This document shows, one piece after another, positions 37,539 to 46,726 of a stretch of 64,000 bases of DNA. Position numbers and translations under genes: made by a program. The stretch is taken from assembly GCA_016714685.1 (NCBI GenBank), contig JADKCH010000001.1, forward strand, positions 124,001 to 188,000. Direction: 5' to 3'. The notes under the pieces were generated by a model. That model did no database searches, was not told the DNA's origin, and worked only from the letters and a program-made list of their open reading frames with translations. Each line of letters starts with the position of its first letter. The first letter of the stretch is position 1. Origin of the DNA: Candidatus Geothrix odensensis (GTDB lineage: Bacteria > Acidobacteriota > Holophagae > Holophagales > Holophagaceae).

Positions 37539-40500
37539 ATGCCCCAGTTCCGTCCCCTAGCACCCCTGGTCTGCCTCCTCGCGGCTGGCCCGCTGGCCGC
37601 CGCAGCGCCCAAGGCCCGGCCGGAGGTGGCGGCCACCAGGGAATCGCCGCTGAGCTCGCTGCCCTTCCGGAACCTGGGGCCGGCCGTCACTTCGGGCAGG
37701 GTGGGGGACATCGCCATCGATCCGCGCCGGCCGGACACCTGGTACGTGGCCGTGGCCTCCGGCGGCCTGTGGAAGACCCTGAATGGCGGCACCACCTGGT
37801 CGCCCCTGTTCGACAAGGAGGCCTCGTTCTCCCTCGGCTGCGTCACCCTCGACCCGCGCAATGCCAACACGGTCTGGGTGGGAACGGGCGAGAACAACTC
37901 CCAGCGCTCCGTGGCCTATGGCGATGGCATCTACCGCAGCCTGGACGGCGGGAAGACCTGGGAGCACATGGGCCTCGGGGCCAGCGAGCACATCGGCAAG
38001 ATCCTGGTGGATCCGCGGAACAGCCAGGTGGTCTTCGTGGCCGCCCAGGGACCCCTCTGGAAAGAGGGCGGGGACCGGGGCCTCTACAAGTCCGCGGACG
38101 GCGGCAGGACCTGGAAGCCGGTGCTCACCGTGGACGCCCATACCGGTGTCACGGATGTGGTGATGGATCCGCGCAACCCCGACGTGCTGTTCGCGGCCAC
38201 CTACCAGCGCCGCCGCCATGTGTGGGGGATGGTGAACGGAGGCCCGGGGTGCGGCATCCACAAGAGCACCGACGGCGGGCAGACCTGGACCCGCCTGAAA
38301 GAGGGGCTGCCCAAGGAGGACCTGGGCCGCATCGGCCTGGCCATCCCCGAGGGCGAGCCGGACACGGTCTACGCGACCATCGAGGCGGCGAACAAGGCGG
38401 GCGGCTTCTTCTGCAGCACGGACGGGGGCCAGACCTGGGAACGGCGCCATGAGCAGGTCTCGGGCAGCGCCCAGTACTACCAGGAGCTGTTCTGTGATCC
38501 GAAGGATCCGAAGCGCGTCTACTCCATGGACACCTGGATGCAGGTGACTGAGGACGGCGGCCGGACCTGGCGCCGCGTGGGCGAGACCTACAAGCACGTG
38601 GACAACCACGCGCTGTGGATCGACCCCGCCAATACCGCCCACCTGATCTCCGGGTGCGACGGGGGCGTGTACGAAAGCCGCGACCGCGGGGCCACCTGGG
38701 AGTTCAAGGCCAACCTGCCGGTCATCCAGTTCTACCGGGTGGCGGTCGACAACGCACGGCCCTTCTACACCATCTATGGCGGCACGCAGGACAACTTCAC
38801 CCTGGGCGGTCCCAGCCGCACGCGGAACCTGCACGGCTCCACGGCCTCGGACTGGTTCGTCACCCAGGGCGGGGACGGCTTCTACAGCCAGGTGGACCCG
38901 GATGATCCGGACACGGTGTACTCGGAGAGCCAGTACGGTGGCCTAGTGCGCTTCGACCGCCGCACTGGCGAGCGGGTGGACATCCAGCCCCAGCCGGCGC
39001 CGGGCGAGGAACCCTTCCGCTGGAACTGGGATGCGCCGATGATGCTCAGTCCCCACAACGGCAAGCGGCTCTACTTCGCCGCCCAGAAGCTCTTCCGCAG
39101 CGACGACCGCGGGAGCAGCTGGAGCGCCGTGAGCCCTGACTTGACGCGCAAGATCGACCGCAGCCGCCTGAAGATCATGGATCGGGTGTGGAGCGTGGAC
39201 GCGGTGGCCCGGAACACCTCCACCAGCTTCTTCGGGAACATCGTGGCCCTCACGGAGAGCCCGAAGGCCGAGGGCCTGCTCTATGTCGGCACCGACGACG
39301 GCCTCCTCCAGGTCAGCGAGGATGGCGGCAAAACCTGGCGGAAGCAGGACCGGTTCCCCGGCGTTCCTGAACTCACCTATGTCTCCTGCCTGGCCGCGAG
39401 TCCGCACCAGGCCGGCACCGTGTACGCGGCCTTCGACAACCACAAGGCGGGCGACTTCAGGCCCTATCTGCTGCGCTCCCGGGACCGTGGCCGGACGTGG
39501 GAGTCCCTGGGCGCCGGACTCCCGGAGCGGGGCAGCGTCTACACCCTCCGCGAGGATCCCGCCCGGGAGGGCCTCCTCTACTGCGGCACGGAATTCGGCC
39601 TCTTCTTCAGCCTGGATGCCGGGCGGTCCTGGTCGCGGTTCACGCAACTGCCCACCATCACGGTGAAGGACCTGGCCATCCAGTCCCGGGAAGGCGACCT
39701 GGTGGTGGCGACTTTCGGCCGTGGCTTCTTCGTGCTGGATGACCTCACCCCGCTCCGGGAGGCGCGGGCCGACCTGCTGGAACAGGAGGCCCACCTCTTC
39801 GGCCTGCGGCCGGCTCTGGCCTACGTCCCCGCCGTGCCCCTCGGCGGACCCGGGAAGTCCTTCCAGGGAGACTCGCTCTACCTGTCGCCCAATCCACCCT
39901 TCGGCGCGGTCTTCACCTACCACGTCAAGGTGGCGCCAGAGACGCTGAAGAAGCGGCGCCAGGCCAAGGAGAAGGAGGCGGCGAAAGCCGCGCAGGATCC
40001 GACCATCCCCTCCTGGGAGGAACTCCGTGCCGAGACCCGGGAACTGGCGCCGGAAGTGGTTCTGACGGTCCGTTCAGCCGACGGGCAGGTCGTGCGGCGC
40101 CTCACCGGAAAGGCGGAAAAGGGCCTCCAGCAGATGGTCTGGGACCTCCGCCTCCAGGATCCGGCCCCCATCCAGCTGAAGGCCGGGCGTGAGCGGGATC
40201 CCTGGGACTACGGCGCCAAGGGGGCCCTGGCCGTTCCGGGGCGCTACCAGGCCAGCCTCGCCTTCCTCACGGACGGCATCCTGAAGCCCGTGGCAGGCCC
40301 GGTCGCCTTCGAGGTGAAGCCCCTGGACGCGGATCGCCTGAGCCCCGCCCAGTGGGGCGAGTTCAGCGCCTTCTGCGCGCGCATGGGCGAGCTCCAGCGG
40401 CGGGCCCTGGGCGCCTCCGAACGGCTGACCGAGGCGCAGCGGCGGCTCGAGCATGTCCGGAAGGCCCTGGTCGAGACGCCAGCCGCCCCGGACACCCAGC

Positions 40501-40811
40501 TGGCCGCGGCGCGGGTCCTGCATGGAGACCTCAAGGACCTGCGGGACCTCCTCGAGGGGGATGCCACCGTCGCCGCGCGGCAGGAGCCCACCGTCCCGGG
40601 CATCCTGGGCCGGATCGGTGATGTCACGGGCAGCGTCTGGGGCACGACCCAGCTGCCCACGCTCTCCCAGCGGCAGAACCTGGCCTGGGCCGAGGCGGGG
40701 CTGGAGGGTTTCCAGGGGCGGTTCGACCGGGTCCTGGTAGGGCTGAAGGCGCTGGAGGATGCCCTGGAGGCCGCCAAGGCGCCCCACACCCCCGGCCGGG
40801 CCACGCGCTGA
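37539..40811 (+). CDS. Secreted Asp-box (BNR/VPS10-like) beta-propeller protein
   Basis: 1090 residues. GGAGG (37530-37534) and a signal peptide (LAPLVCLLAAGPLAAAA) set the start. Most of the protein (about 40-760) consists of repeats with Asp-box turns of the form S-x-D-G-G-x-T-W (RSLDGGKTW, KSADGGRTW, KSTDGGQTW, CSTDGGQTW, VTEDGGRTW, VSEDGGKTW), giving one or two sortilin/VPS10-type propellers. The C-terminal 300 residues are beta then helical (Lys- and Arg-rich coiled stretch near 800). Such exported proteins are annotated as glycosyl hydrolase-like, but no catalytic site can be assigned. It sits between the lptC/A-like gene and lptB. Confidence 0.82.
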   Translation: MPQFRPLAPLVCLLAAGPLAAAAPKARPEVAATRESPLSSLPFRNLGPAVTSGRVGDIAIDPRRPDTWYVAVASGGLWKTLNGGTTWSPLFDKEASFSLGCVTLDPRNANTVWVGTGENNSQRSVAYGDGIYRSLDGGKTWEHMGLGASEHIGKILVDPRNSQVVFVAAQGPLWKEGGDRGLYKSADGGRTWKPVLTVDAHTGVTDVVMDPRNPDVLFAATYQRRRHVWGMVNGGPGCGIHKSTDGGQTWTRLKEGLPKEDLGRIGLAIPEGEPDTVYATIEAANKAGGFFCSTDGGQTWERRHEQVSGSAQYYQELFCDPKDPKRVYSMDTWMQVTEDGGRTWRRVGETYKHVDNHALWIDPANTAHLISGCDGGVYESRDRGATWEFKANLPVIQFYRVAVDNARPFYTIYGGTQDNFTLGGPSRTRNLHGSTASDWFVTQGGDGFYSQVDPDDPDTVYSESQYGGLVRFDRRTGERVDIQPQPAPGEEPFRWNWDAPMMLSPHNGKRLYFAAQKLFRSDDRGSSWSAVSPDLTRKIDRSRLKIMDRVWSVDAVARNTSTSFFGNIVALTESPKAEGLLYVGTDDGLLQVSEDGGKTWRKQDRFPGVPELTYVSCLAASPHQAGTVYAAFDNHKAGDFRPYLLRSRDRGRTWESLGAGLPERGSVYTLREDPAREGLLYCGTEFGLFFSLDAGRSWSRFTQLPTITVKDLAIQSREGDLVVATFGRGFFVLDDLTPLREARADLLEQEAHLFGLRPALAYVPAVPLGGPGKSFQGDSLYLSPNPPFGAVFTYHVKVAPETLKKRRQAKEKEAAKAAQDPTIPSWEELRAETRELAPEVVLTVRSADGQVVRRLTGKAEKGLQQMVWDLRLQDPAPIQLKAGRERDPWDYGAKGALAVPGRYQASLAFLTDGILKPVAGPVAFEVKPLDADRLSPAQWGEFSAFCARMGELQRRALGASERLTEAQRRLEHVRKALVETPAAPDTQLAAARVLHGDLKDLRDLLEGDATVAARQEPTVPGILGRIGDVTGSVWGTTQLPTLSQRQNLAWAEAGLEGFQGRFDRVLVGLKALEDALEAAKAPHTPGRATR

Positions 40812-40890
40812 GGGCCGCGATCCCCTTGGCCCGCGGGGTGGTTCAGCCCCCCGCAGGCCAAAGGGCGCCCTCGTGTGTTCTGATAGATCC

Positions 40891-41628
40891 ATGACGGACT
40901 CCACCCCCTGCCTCGAGGCAGTGAACCTCCAGAAACGCTATGGCGACCGCACGGTGGTGCGCGATGTGAGCCTCTGTGTGGGCATGGGCGAGGTGGTCGG
41001 TCTGCTGGGACCCAACGGCGCCGGCAAGACCACCACCTTCTACATGGTGGTGGGGGTGGAGGCTCCCGACCAGGGGACCATCCGCTGGCTGGGTCAGGAT
41101 GTGACCGCGCTGCCCATGCACCGCCGGGCCCGGCTGGGCATCGGCTACCTGGCCCAGGAGGCCAGCGTGTTCCGGGGTCTCACGGTCTGGGAGAACCTCC
41201 TGGCCCTGGGCGAGCTGCAGCCCATCCCCAAGGCCGAGCAGAAGGACCGCTGCGAGCGCCTGCTGGCGGAATTCCACCTGGAGAAGGTGCGCGACACCCT
41301 GGGCATGAGCCTCTCCGGAGGTGAGCGGCGGCGCTGCGAGCTGGCCCGGGCCCTGGTGACCGAGCCCCGCATCATGCTGCTGGACGAGCCCTTTGCGGGA
41401 GTCGACCCGAAATCCGTGCTGGAGATCCAGGGCCTCATCAGCGACCTCAAGGCGCGAGGCATTGGCGTGCTCATCACCGACCACAATGTCCGGGAGACCT
41501 TGCAGATCGCCGATCGGGCTTATATCTTGGCGGACGGGATGATCATGAAGAACGGCCTGCCCAGCGAAATCGCAGAGGACCCGGACATCCGCCGGGTCTA
41601 TCTGGGCGACCGGTTCAGGTTGGACTGA
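40891..41628 (+). CDS. lptB: Lipopolysaccharide export ABC ATPase LptB
   Basis: 245 residues. LptB powers extraction of lipopolysaccharide from the inner membrane with LptFG. Walker A is GPNGAGKTTT, the Q-loop region reads GIGYLAQEASVFRGLTVWENL (an LptB hallmark), the signature is LSGGERRRCELARAL, Walker B is RIMLLDEPFAGVDP, and the switch His lies in ITDHNVRETL. Its last base overlaps the rpoN start, the conserved lptB-rpoN order. Confidence 0.95.
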   Translation: MTDSTPCLEAVNLQKRYGDRTVVRDVSLCVGMGEVVGLLGPNGAGKTTTFYMVVGVEAPDQGTIRWLGQDVTALPMHRRARLGIGYLAQEASVFRGLTVWENLLALGELQPIPKAEQKDRCERLLAEFHLEKVRDTLGMSLSGGERRRCELARALVTEPRIMLLDEPFAGVDPKSVLEIQGLISDLKARGIGVLITDHNVRETLQIADRAYILADGMIMKNGLPSEIAEDPDIRRVYLGDRFRLD

Positions 41629-43196
41629 TGGCGGCCGGCCCCTTCCTCTCCCAACGCCTGGCCCAGAGCCAGACCCTGGCGTTGACGCCGGCCATGCAGC
41701 TGAAGCTCAAGCTATGGCAGATGAACCTGCAGGAGCTGTCTCAGACCATCGAGCGCGAGCTGGAGGAGAATCCGCTCCTGGAGCTGACCGATGACAGCGA
41801 CGAAATCCCCACCCTGGAGGCCATCGAGGAGGGGCGTGACTCCGACGTGACGGAAGGCTCGGCTGAGCAGATGGCCGATCCCGTGGAACTCCCGGAGGGG
41901 GTGGACACGGTGGATCTCGGCCCTCTCCTGGATGCGGCGGGCGAGATGAATCCCGAAGGGGACCTGGAGCGCTTCACCGAGGAGGGCGTGGCCCAGGTGC
42001 AGGAGACCGAGCTGGGCGCCGAGAACAGCTGGGACCAGGACCTGCCGCGCACCAGCAACCTGCCGGAAGAGGACCGGCTCTCCTGGGAGGACCGTCTCAG
42101 CGCCTCCGAATCATTGCAGGACCACCTGCTGGGGCAGCTCTACGAAACGCTGGAGCACGAGGATCCCCGTGCCCCGCTGGTGGAGCGGCTCATTGACCGC
42201 ATGGATCCCAAGGGCTTCCTGCGCATGGATCCGGACCAGCCCTCCATGGAGGCCACGCCCGCCAAGCTGGCGGCGGATCTGGGTGTGACCGAGGAGGCCC
42301 TCCATGCGGCCCTGGACGTCCTTCAGGAGTTCGACCCCTCCGGAGTGGGCTGTTTCACGGTGCAGGAGTGTCTGCTGCTGCAGTTGCGCCATGCCGGGGC
42401 CGAGCCCGACGATCTGGCGGTCCGCATCATCCAGGACTTCACGGAGCTCCTGTCCCAGCGGGACAGCGCCAAGCTCCGCCGCGCCCTGGGCTGCACCGAC
42501 GAGGAGTTGGGGCTGGCCATGGAGCAGCTCAAGCACCTCAACCCCTCACCCGGCCGGGCCTTCGACCCCGACGGAGAGCGGGTGGTGAAGCCCGACGTGG
42601 TTGTGCTCAAGGGGGAGGATGGCAACTGGAAGGTCTACCTCAACGACGAGGGCCTTCCGCGCCTGCGCGTGAACGGCGAATACCCCCGGTTCATGGCCTC
42701 CAGCGAGGCCAAGTGCGACAAGGACTTCATCCGCGAGCGGTTTCGCAGCGCCCGGGACTTCATTCGCGGCGTGGAGGATCGCAACCGCACGGTGCTGCGC
42801 GTCTCGGCCCAGATCGTGGAACTCCAGAAGGAGTTCATCGAACACGGCATCGAGCGCCTGCGCCCCATGGTCCTGCGCGACGTGGCCGAGGCCACGGGCT
42901 TCCACGAGAGCACCATCAGCCGCGTGGTGAAGGCCAAGACCATCCACACGCCCCAGGGGCTCTTCGACCTGAACTATTTCTTCTCCGCCCGGCCCAAGGA
43001 TTCAGACGTGTCCGCCACGGTGGTGAAGCACCGGATCAAGGCCTTCGTGCAGGCTGAAGACATTGCCAAGCCCCTGTCCGACGAGGCCATCGCGAGCCTG
43101 CTGGAGCGGGATGGCATCAAGGTCGCCCGCCGGACCGTGAACAAGTACCGGGAGGAACTGAAAATTCCTCCAGCTTCCCAGCGCCGACGCCGATAA
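41628..43196 (+). CDS. rpoN: RNA polymerase sigma-54 factor
   Basis: 522 residues. Region I shows the Gln/Leu-rich activator-interaction sequence (LALTPAMQLKLKLWQMNL), then an acidic region II (41,800-42,100), the core-binding domain, a helix-turn-helix (RDVAEATGFHESTISRVVKAK) and the RpoN box ARRTVNKYREEL that reads the -24 element. Directs RNA polymerase to enhancer-dependent promoters. ATG overlaps the lptB stop. Confidence 0.97.
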   Translation: MAAGPFLSQRLAQSQTLALTPAMQLKLKLWQMNLQELSQTIERELEENPLLELTDDSDEIPTLEAIEEGRDSDVTEGSAEQMADPVELPEGVDTVDLGPLLDAAGEMNPEGDLERFTEEGVAQVQETELGAENSWDQDLPRTSNLPEEDRLSWEDRLSASESLQDHLLGQLYETLEHEDPRAPLVERLIDRMDPKGFLRMDPDQPSMEATPAKLAADLGVTEEALHAALDVLQEFDPSGVGCFTVQECLLLQLRHAGAEPDDLAVRIIQDFTELLSQRDSAKLRRALGCTDEELGLAMEQLKHLNPSPGRAFDPDGERVVKPDVVVLKGEDGNWKVYLNDEGLPRLRVNGEYPRFMASSEAKCDKDFIRERFRSARDFIRGVEDRNRTVLRVSAQIVELQKEFIEHGIERLRPMVLRDVAEATGFHESTISRVVKAKTIHTPQGLFDLNYFFSARPKDSDVSATVVKHRIKAFVQAEDIAKPLSDEAIASLLERDGIKVARRTVNKYREELKIPPASQRRRR

Positions 43197-43251
43197 GCAG
43201 CGCCGGAGTCCCCATCCATCCGGGCCGACCGGCCCCTTTCAGGAGTACCCC

Positions 43252-43575
43252 ATGAAGGTCAACTACACCGGCCGCCACATGGAGCTCACCGAGCCCCTGA
43301 AGCAGTTCACGAAGGAGCGGCTGGACAAGCTGGCCACCTACCTGGATGACATCATCGACGTCCACGTGATCCTGAGCGTGGAGAAGCACCGCCACACGGC
43401 CGAGATCACCCTGAAGACCCGCGCCAACGCCTTCGTGGCCTCCGCCACCACCGACGACATGTACGCCAGCATCACCCAGGCCGTCGAAAAACTGGATGTG
43501 CAGGCCCACAAGCAGCAGGACAAGCGGAACACCCGCCCGCACGAGAGCGCCAAGGCCGGGGCCGTCGAGGAATAG
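43252..43575 (+). CDS. hpf: Ribosome hibernation promoting factor, short form
   Basis: 107 residues. Binds the decoding region of resting ribosomes. The beta-alpha-beta core shows MKVNYTGRHMELTEPLKQF, LDDIIDVHVILSVEKHRHTAEI and DDMYASITQAVEKLDVQAHKQ, the HPF/YfiA pattern; no C-terminal dimerisation domain is present, so it is the short type. AGGAG (43242-43246) precedes the ATG. It follows rpoN as in many bacteria, and a terminator lies 16 bases after its stop. Confidence 0.94.
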   Translation: MKVNYTGRHMELTEPLKQFTKERLDKLATYLDDIIDVHVILSVEKHRHTAEITLKTRANAFVASATTDDMYASITQAVEKLDVQAHKQQDKRNTRPHESAKAGAVEE

Positions 43576-43591
43576 CCCTCCCGACTTTTCC

Positions 43592-43629
43592 ACCAAAGGC
43601 GGCCCTGTGCGGCCGCCTTTGGTATTCTT
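43592..43629 (+). terminator. Rho-independent terminator after hpf
   Basis: A 13-bp perfect stem, ACCAAAGGCGGCC (43592-43604) with GGCCGCCTTTGGT (43611-43623), six-base loop, followed by ATTCTT. It ends the accA-to-hpf run. Confidence 0.85.
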
Positions 43630-43647
43630 GGAGGTCCGGAGTCCGCC

Positions 43648-43812
43648 ATGCCCGATCCCACACATCTCTACGCCCCCAAGACCTGCACCGATCCCACCCA
43701 GATCTGCGAGAAGTGCCGCTGCTCCTACACGCTGGAGCACTTCCAGCATGGCGTGGAGGGCCAGGACTGCGTCTGTCGGCGCTGCCTCCAGGTGATGGGG
43801 TACAAGGTCTAG
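43648..43812 (+). CDS. 54-residue cysteine-rich protein upstream of mqnC, possible zinc ribbon
   Basis: A short frame from ATG 43648 to TAG 43812. Seven of 54 residues are Cys (13, 20, 23, 25, 41, 43, 46), including two CxxC pairs (CEKC at 20-23, CRRC at 43-46) spaced 19 residues apart, the layout of a zinc ribbon or small iron-sulfur protein. GGAG (43637-43640) lies upstream, and mqnC begins 2 bases after its stop, so it is co-transcribed and probably coupled. I do not recognise the family. Coding is supported by the clean frame, the Cys pattern and spacing; no homologue search was possible. Confidence 0.65.
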   Translation: MPDPTHLYAPKTCTDPTQICEKCRCSYTLEHFQHGVEGQDCVCRRCLQVMGYKV

Positions 43813-43814
43813 AG

Positions 43815-44915
43815 ATGCGCAACGCCCTCGCCACGCACGAGGACATCCTGAATGGCGTGATCCAGGGCCGGCGGATCTCCGCCCCCGAGGCGCTCGTGCT
43901 GCTGGACAGCGCGGAGCTGCCGGATCTGGCCATGGCGGCCACCGTCGCCCGGGACCGCCACAACGATCCGCGCCGCGTCAGCTACGTCATCGACCGCAAC
44001 GTCAACTACACCGATGTCTGCAACGTCTACTGCACCTTCTGCGCCTTCTACCACAAGCCCGGCGACCCCCGCGGCTACGTGCTCACCAAGGAGCAGCTGA
44101 AGCAGAAGGCCGAGGAGACCAGGGCCCTCGGTGGCACGGGGTTCCTGCTGCAGGGTGGCGTGAATCCGGACCTGCCCTGGGACTACTACCTGGACCTGGT
44201 CCGCCATCTCCGCCATGACCTGGGCATCTGGGTCCACGGCTTCTCGCCCGTGGAGATCCAGATGATGGCGAAGCTCAGCGGCCAGACGCTGCGCCAGACC
44301 ATCGCGGACCTGCGGGAGGCGGGCCTGGGCTCCATCCCCGGCGGCGGCGCGGAAATCCTGGTGGACCGCATCCGCAAGAAGATCGCGCCCCTCAAGGGCG
44401 GCCGCGAGAAGTGGCTCGAAGTGATGGAGGCCGCCCACGAGGAGGGCGTGAAGACCACGGGCACCATGATGTTCGGCATCACGGAGACCCTGGCCGAGCG
44501 CATCGAGCACCTGGAAGCCCTCCGCAGCCAGCAGGACCGCGCCCTGGCGCGCGGAAACGGCGGTGGCTACACGGCCTTCGCGGCCTGGCCCTTCCAGAGT
44601 GGCCACACGCCCTGGGAAGGCAAGGTGCCCAAGCCCACGGACGTGGAGTACCTCCGCACCATCGCCGTGGCGCGCATCTACCTGGACAACTTCGCGCACA
44701 TCCAGAGCAGCTGGGTCACCATGGGCCGCAAGACCGGCCAGCTGGCCCTGCACTACGGCTGCGACGACATGGGCAGCCTGATGCTCGAAGAGAACGTCGT
44801 CAGCGCGGCGGGCACCTGCTACAGCGTGAACAGGGACGAGATGACCCGCATGATCACCGCCGCCGGCTACGAACCCTGGCAGCGGGACAACATCTACGGC
44901 GAGGTTCCGGCCTAG
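43815..44915 (+). CDS. mqnC: Cyclic dehypoxanthinyl futalosine synthase
   Basis: 366 residues. A radical SAM enzyme that cyclises dehypoxanthine futalosine in the futalosine route to menaquinone. The 4Fe-4S motif is CNVYCTFC (C-x3-C-x2-C) in NYTDVCNVYCTFCAFYHKPG; further MqnC signatures are GGTGFLLQGGVNPDLP, GFSPVEIQMMAKLS, SIPGGGAEILVDRIRKKI and TTGTMMFGITET. MqnE is the closest alternative, but the FSPVEI and NPDLP wording suits MqnC. Its stop overlaps that of the convergent gene by 4 bases. Confidence 0.93.
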   Translation: MRNALATHEDILNGVIQGRRISAPEALVLLDSAELPDLAMAATVARDRHNDPRRVSYVIDRNVNYTDVCNVYCTFCAFYHKPGDPRGYVLTKEQLKQKAEETRALGGTGFLLQGGVNPDLPWDYYLDLVRHLRHDLGIWVHGFSPVEIQMMAKLSGQTLRQTIADLREAGLGSIPGGGAEILVDRIRKKIAPLKGGREKWLEVMEAAHEEGVKTTGTMMFGITETLAERIEHLEALRSQQDRALARGNGGGYTAFAAWPFQSGHTPWEGKVPKPTDVEYLRTIAVARIYLDNFAHIQSSWVTMGRKTGQLALHYGCDDMGSLMLEENVVSAAGTCYSVNRDEMTRMITAAGYEPWQRDNIYGEVPA

Positions 44916-46054
44916 ATCACCCGTTCACGGTGCAGGGTGGCCTTCTCGAGGAGGTCCTCCCGCACCGTGACGCCGATGCCGGGGCCCGGCGGCACGGCGA
45001 TGCAGCCCCGCGCGTCAAGGGTGACCGGGGGCGCCACGATGTCCTCGTGGAAGTAGCGGGAGGTCTCGGAGGTGTCCCCGGGCAGGGTGAACCCGGGCGC
45101 CGTCTGCAGGTGGATGTTGAAGGCGCGGCCAATGCCCGTCTCGTCCATGCCGCCGGACCACGCGGGGATGCCCCGCTCCGCGCAGGCCGCAGCGATGCGG
45201 AGCGATTCCAGCAGGCCGCCCACGCGGCCCTGCTTGATGTTGATGATCCGGCAGGCGCCCAGCTCGATGGCCGAAAGGGCGTCATCAAGGTCGTGGATGG
45301 ATTCGTCCAGGCAGAGGGGTGTGGCCATGCGCCGTTGCAGGTGGGCGTGCTGGGCGATGTCGGTGTACGAGAGTGGCTGCTCGATCATCATCAGATTGAA
45401 GGCGCCCAGCTTCAGCAGGTGGTCCGCGTCCTCCAGGCGGTAGTCCCCGTTGGCGTCGGCCATGAGGGCGAGGTCCGGGAAGCGCTCCCGCACCGCGGCC
45501 ACCCAGGCAACGTCCTTGCCCTTCATGATCTTCATCTTCACGCGGTGGTAGCCCTTGGCCACGGCCTCCTCGACGCCCTCCAGCAGCGCCGGGATGGTGT
45601 CCTGGATGCCGAGGCTGATGCCGGAGGGGATGGCCCGGGCCGGGAAGCCCAGCAGCGCGTGGAGGGGGATCTCCTCCCGCTTGGCCAGGAGGTCCAGCAG
45701 GGCGTTCTCCAGGGTGGCCTTGGCCATCCGGTTGCCGCGCACGGGGCGGATCCGATGCAGGAGTTCCCCGAGGCTCTGGTCCGCCGCCAGGCAGGGCAGC
45801 AGGAATGCCCGCAGGATGTGGGCGGCCGAGGTGGTGGTCTCCGAGGCGTAGAAGGGATCAGGATCCGCCACGCACTCGCCCCAGCCCACCACGCCGCTGG
45901 CCTCGAGGCGGAGCAGCAGCGCCTCCTTCACGCTCCAGGTGTGGATGCTCGTGCCGAAGGGCGCCACGAAGGGCAGCCGCACGGTGATGAAGTCGGCCCG
46001 GTCGATGGGGCCGAGCCGGCGGCCCTCGGCTGGGTGGGGCGTCTCCGCGGTCAT
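44912..46054 (-). CDS. Enolase-superfamily enzyme, OSBS/N-acylamino acid racemase type (MenC-like)
   Basis: 380 residues. Active-site elements of the muconate-lactonising subgroup are visible: the first Lys pair in YHRVKMKIMKG, Asp in LALMADANGDY, Glu in MMIEQPLS, Asp in PLCLDESIHD and the second Lys in IINIKQGRVGG. This pattern fits MenC (o-succinylbenzoate synthase) and N-succinylamino acid racemase, which cannot be separated by motif. MenC activity seems unnecessary beside futalosine-type mqnC, so racemase or another activity is likelier. It lies at the 3' end of the histidine operon; GGAGA supports the ATG at 46054. Confidence 0.82.
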   Translation of the reverse strand: MTAETPHPAEGRRLGPIDRADFITVRLPFVAPFGTSIHTWSVKEALLLRLEASGVVGWGECVADPDPFYASETTTSAAHILRAFLLPCLAADQSLGELLHRIRPVRGNRMAKATLENALLDLLAKREEIPLHALLGFPARAIPSGISLGIQDTIPALLEGVEEAVAKGYHRVKMKIMKGKDVAWVAAVRERFPDLALMADANGDYRLEDADHLLKLGAFNLMMIEQPLSYTDIAQHAHLQRRMATPLCLDESIHDLDDALSAIELGACRIINIKQGRVGGLLESLRIAAACAERGIPAWSGGMDETGIGRAFNIHLQTAPGFTLPGDTSETSRYFHEDIVAPPVTLDARGCIAVPPGPGIGVTVREDLLEKATLHRERVI

Positions 46055-46078
46055 GCGTCTCTCCAGGATGGAAGGTGG

Positions 46079-46726
46079 CTAGGCGCCGCGCAGGGCCGTG
46101 ATCAGGGCCTGGGCGAGGGGGCGCAGGCGGGCCGGCTCGCTGAGGTAGGCGCCCCGGGCGGCCACCAGGCGCGCCGAGGAGCGGCCCAGCACGGCGGTTT
46201 CCACCAGTCCGTGGGCCTTGAGGGTGCCGCCGGTCTGCACCAGGTCAACAATGGCGTCCGCGAGGCCCAGCAGCGGGGCCAGCTCCGCGCTGCTGCTGAG
46301 GGGGACCAGCTCGGCGGTGAGGCCCTCCCGGGTGAGCCAGGCTTCCGTGGCCTTCGGGAACTTGGTGGCGAGGCGCAGGTGCGGCTTGGCCCGGAGCGAG
46401 TCCAGCGTGACGCCTTCCTGGGCGCAGAGGGAGAGGCGGCAGGCGCCGAAGCCCAGGTCCGCCAGCTCGAGCAGGTCCATGTCCAGCTCGTCCAGGGTGT
46501 CCGAGCCCACGATGCCCAGGGAGGCCACGCCCGCAGCCACGTAGCGGGGCAGGTCCGCGCCCTTGAGCAGGAGGGCCGCCACGCCCGGCGTGGCCGTGGG
46601 AATGCGGAGCACCCGTGACTTCAGGGCTGCGGCATCGAGGGCCAGGGGCGTGCCGGCGAGCTTCGGGACCAACTCGTCGCCGAGGCGGCCCTTGGGAAAG
46701 GCGATGAGGAGCGTGGCGGCGGTCAT
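46079..46726 (-). CDS. hisG: ATP phosphoribosyltransferase, short form
   Basis: 215 residues, the HisG-S length that lacks the C-terminal regulatory domain and needs HisZ. Condenses ATP with PRPP, the first step of histidine synthesis. Features: LLIAFPKGRLGDEL, GVASLGIVGSDTL, RLATKFPKATEAWL and IVDLVQTGGTLKAHGL (PRPP-loop region). ATGA overlap with hisZ upstream. Confidence 0.95.
   Translation of the reverse strand: MTAATLLIAFPKGRLGDELVPKLAGTPLALDAAALKSRVLRIPTATPGVAALLLKGADLPRYVAAGVASLGIVGSDTLDELDMDLLELADLGFGACRLSLCAQEGVTLDSLRAKPHLRLATKFPKATEAWLTREGLTAELVPLSSSAELAPLLGLADAIVDLVQTGGTLKAHGLVETAVLGRSSARLVAARGAYLSEPARLRPLAQALITALRGA

Noticed and set aside
37680..39760. Asp-box repeats considered as a tandem DNA repeat
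   Set aside because: The repetition is at protein level (S-x-D-G-G-x-T-W) and the DNA between units is diverged, so it is a propeller fold and not a DNA repeat.
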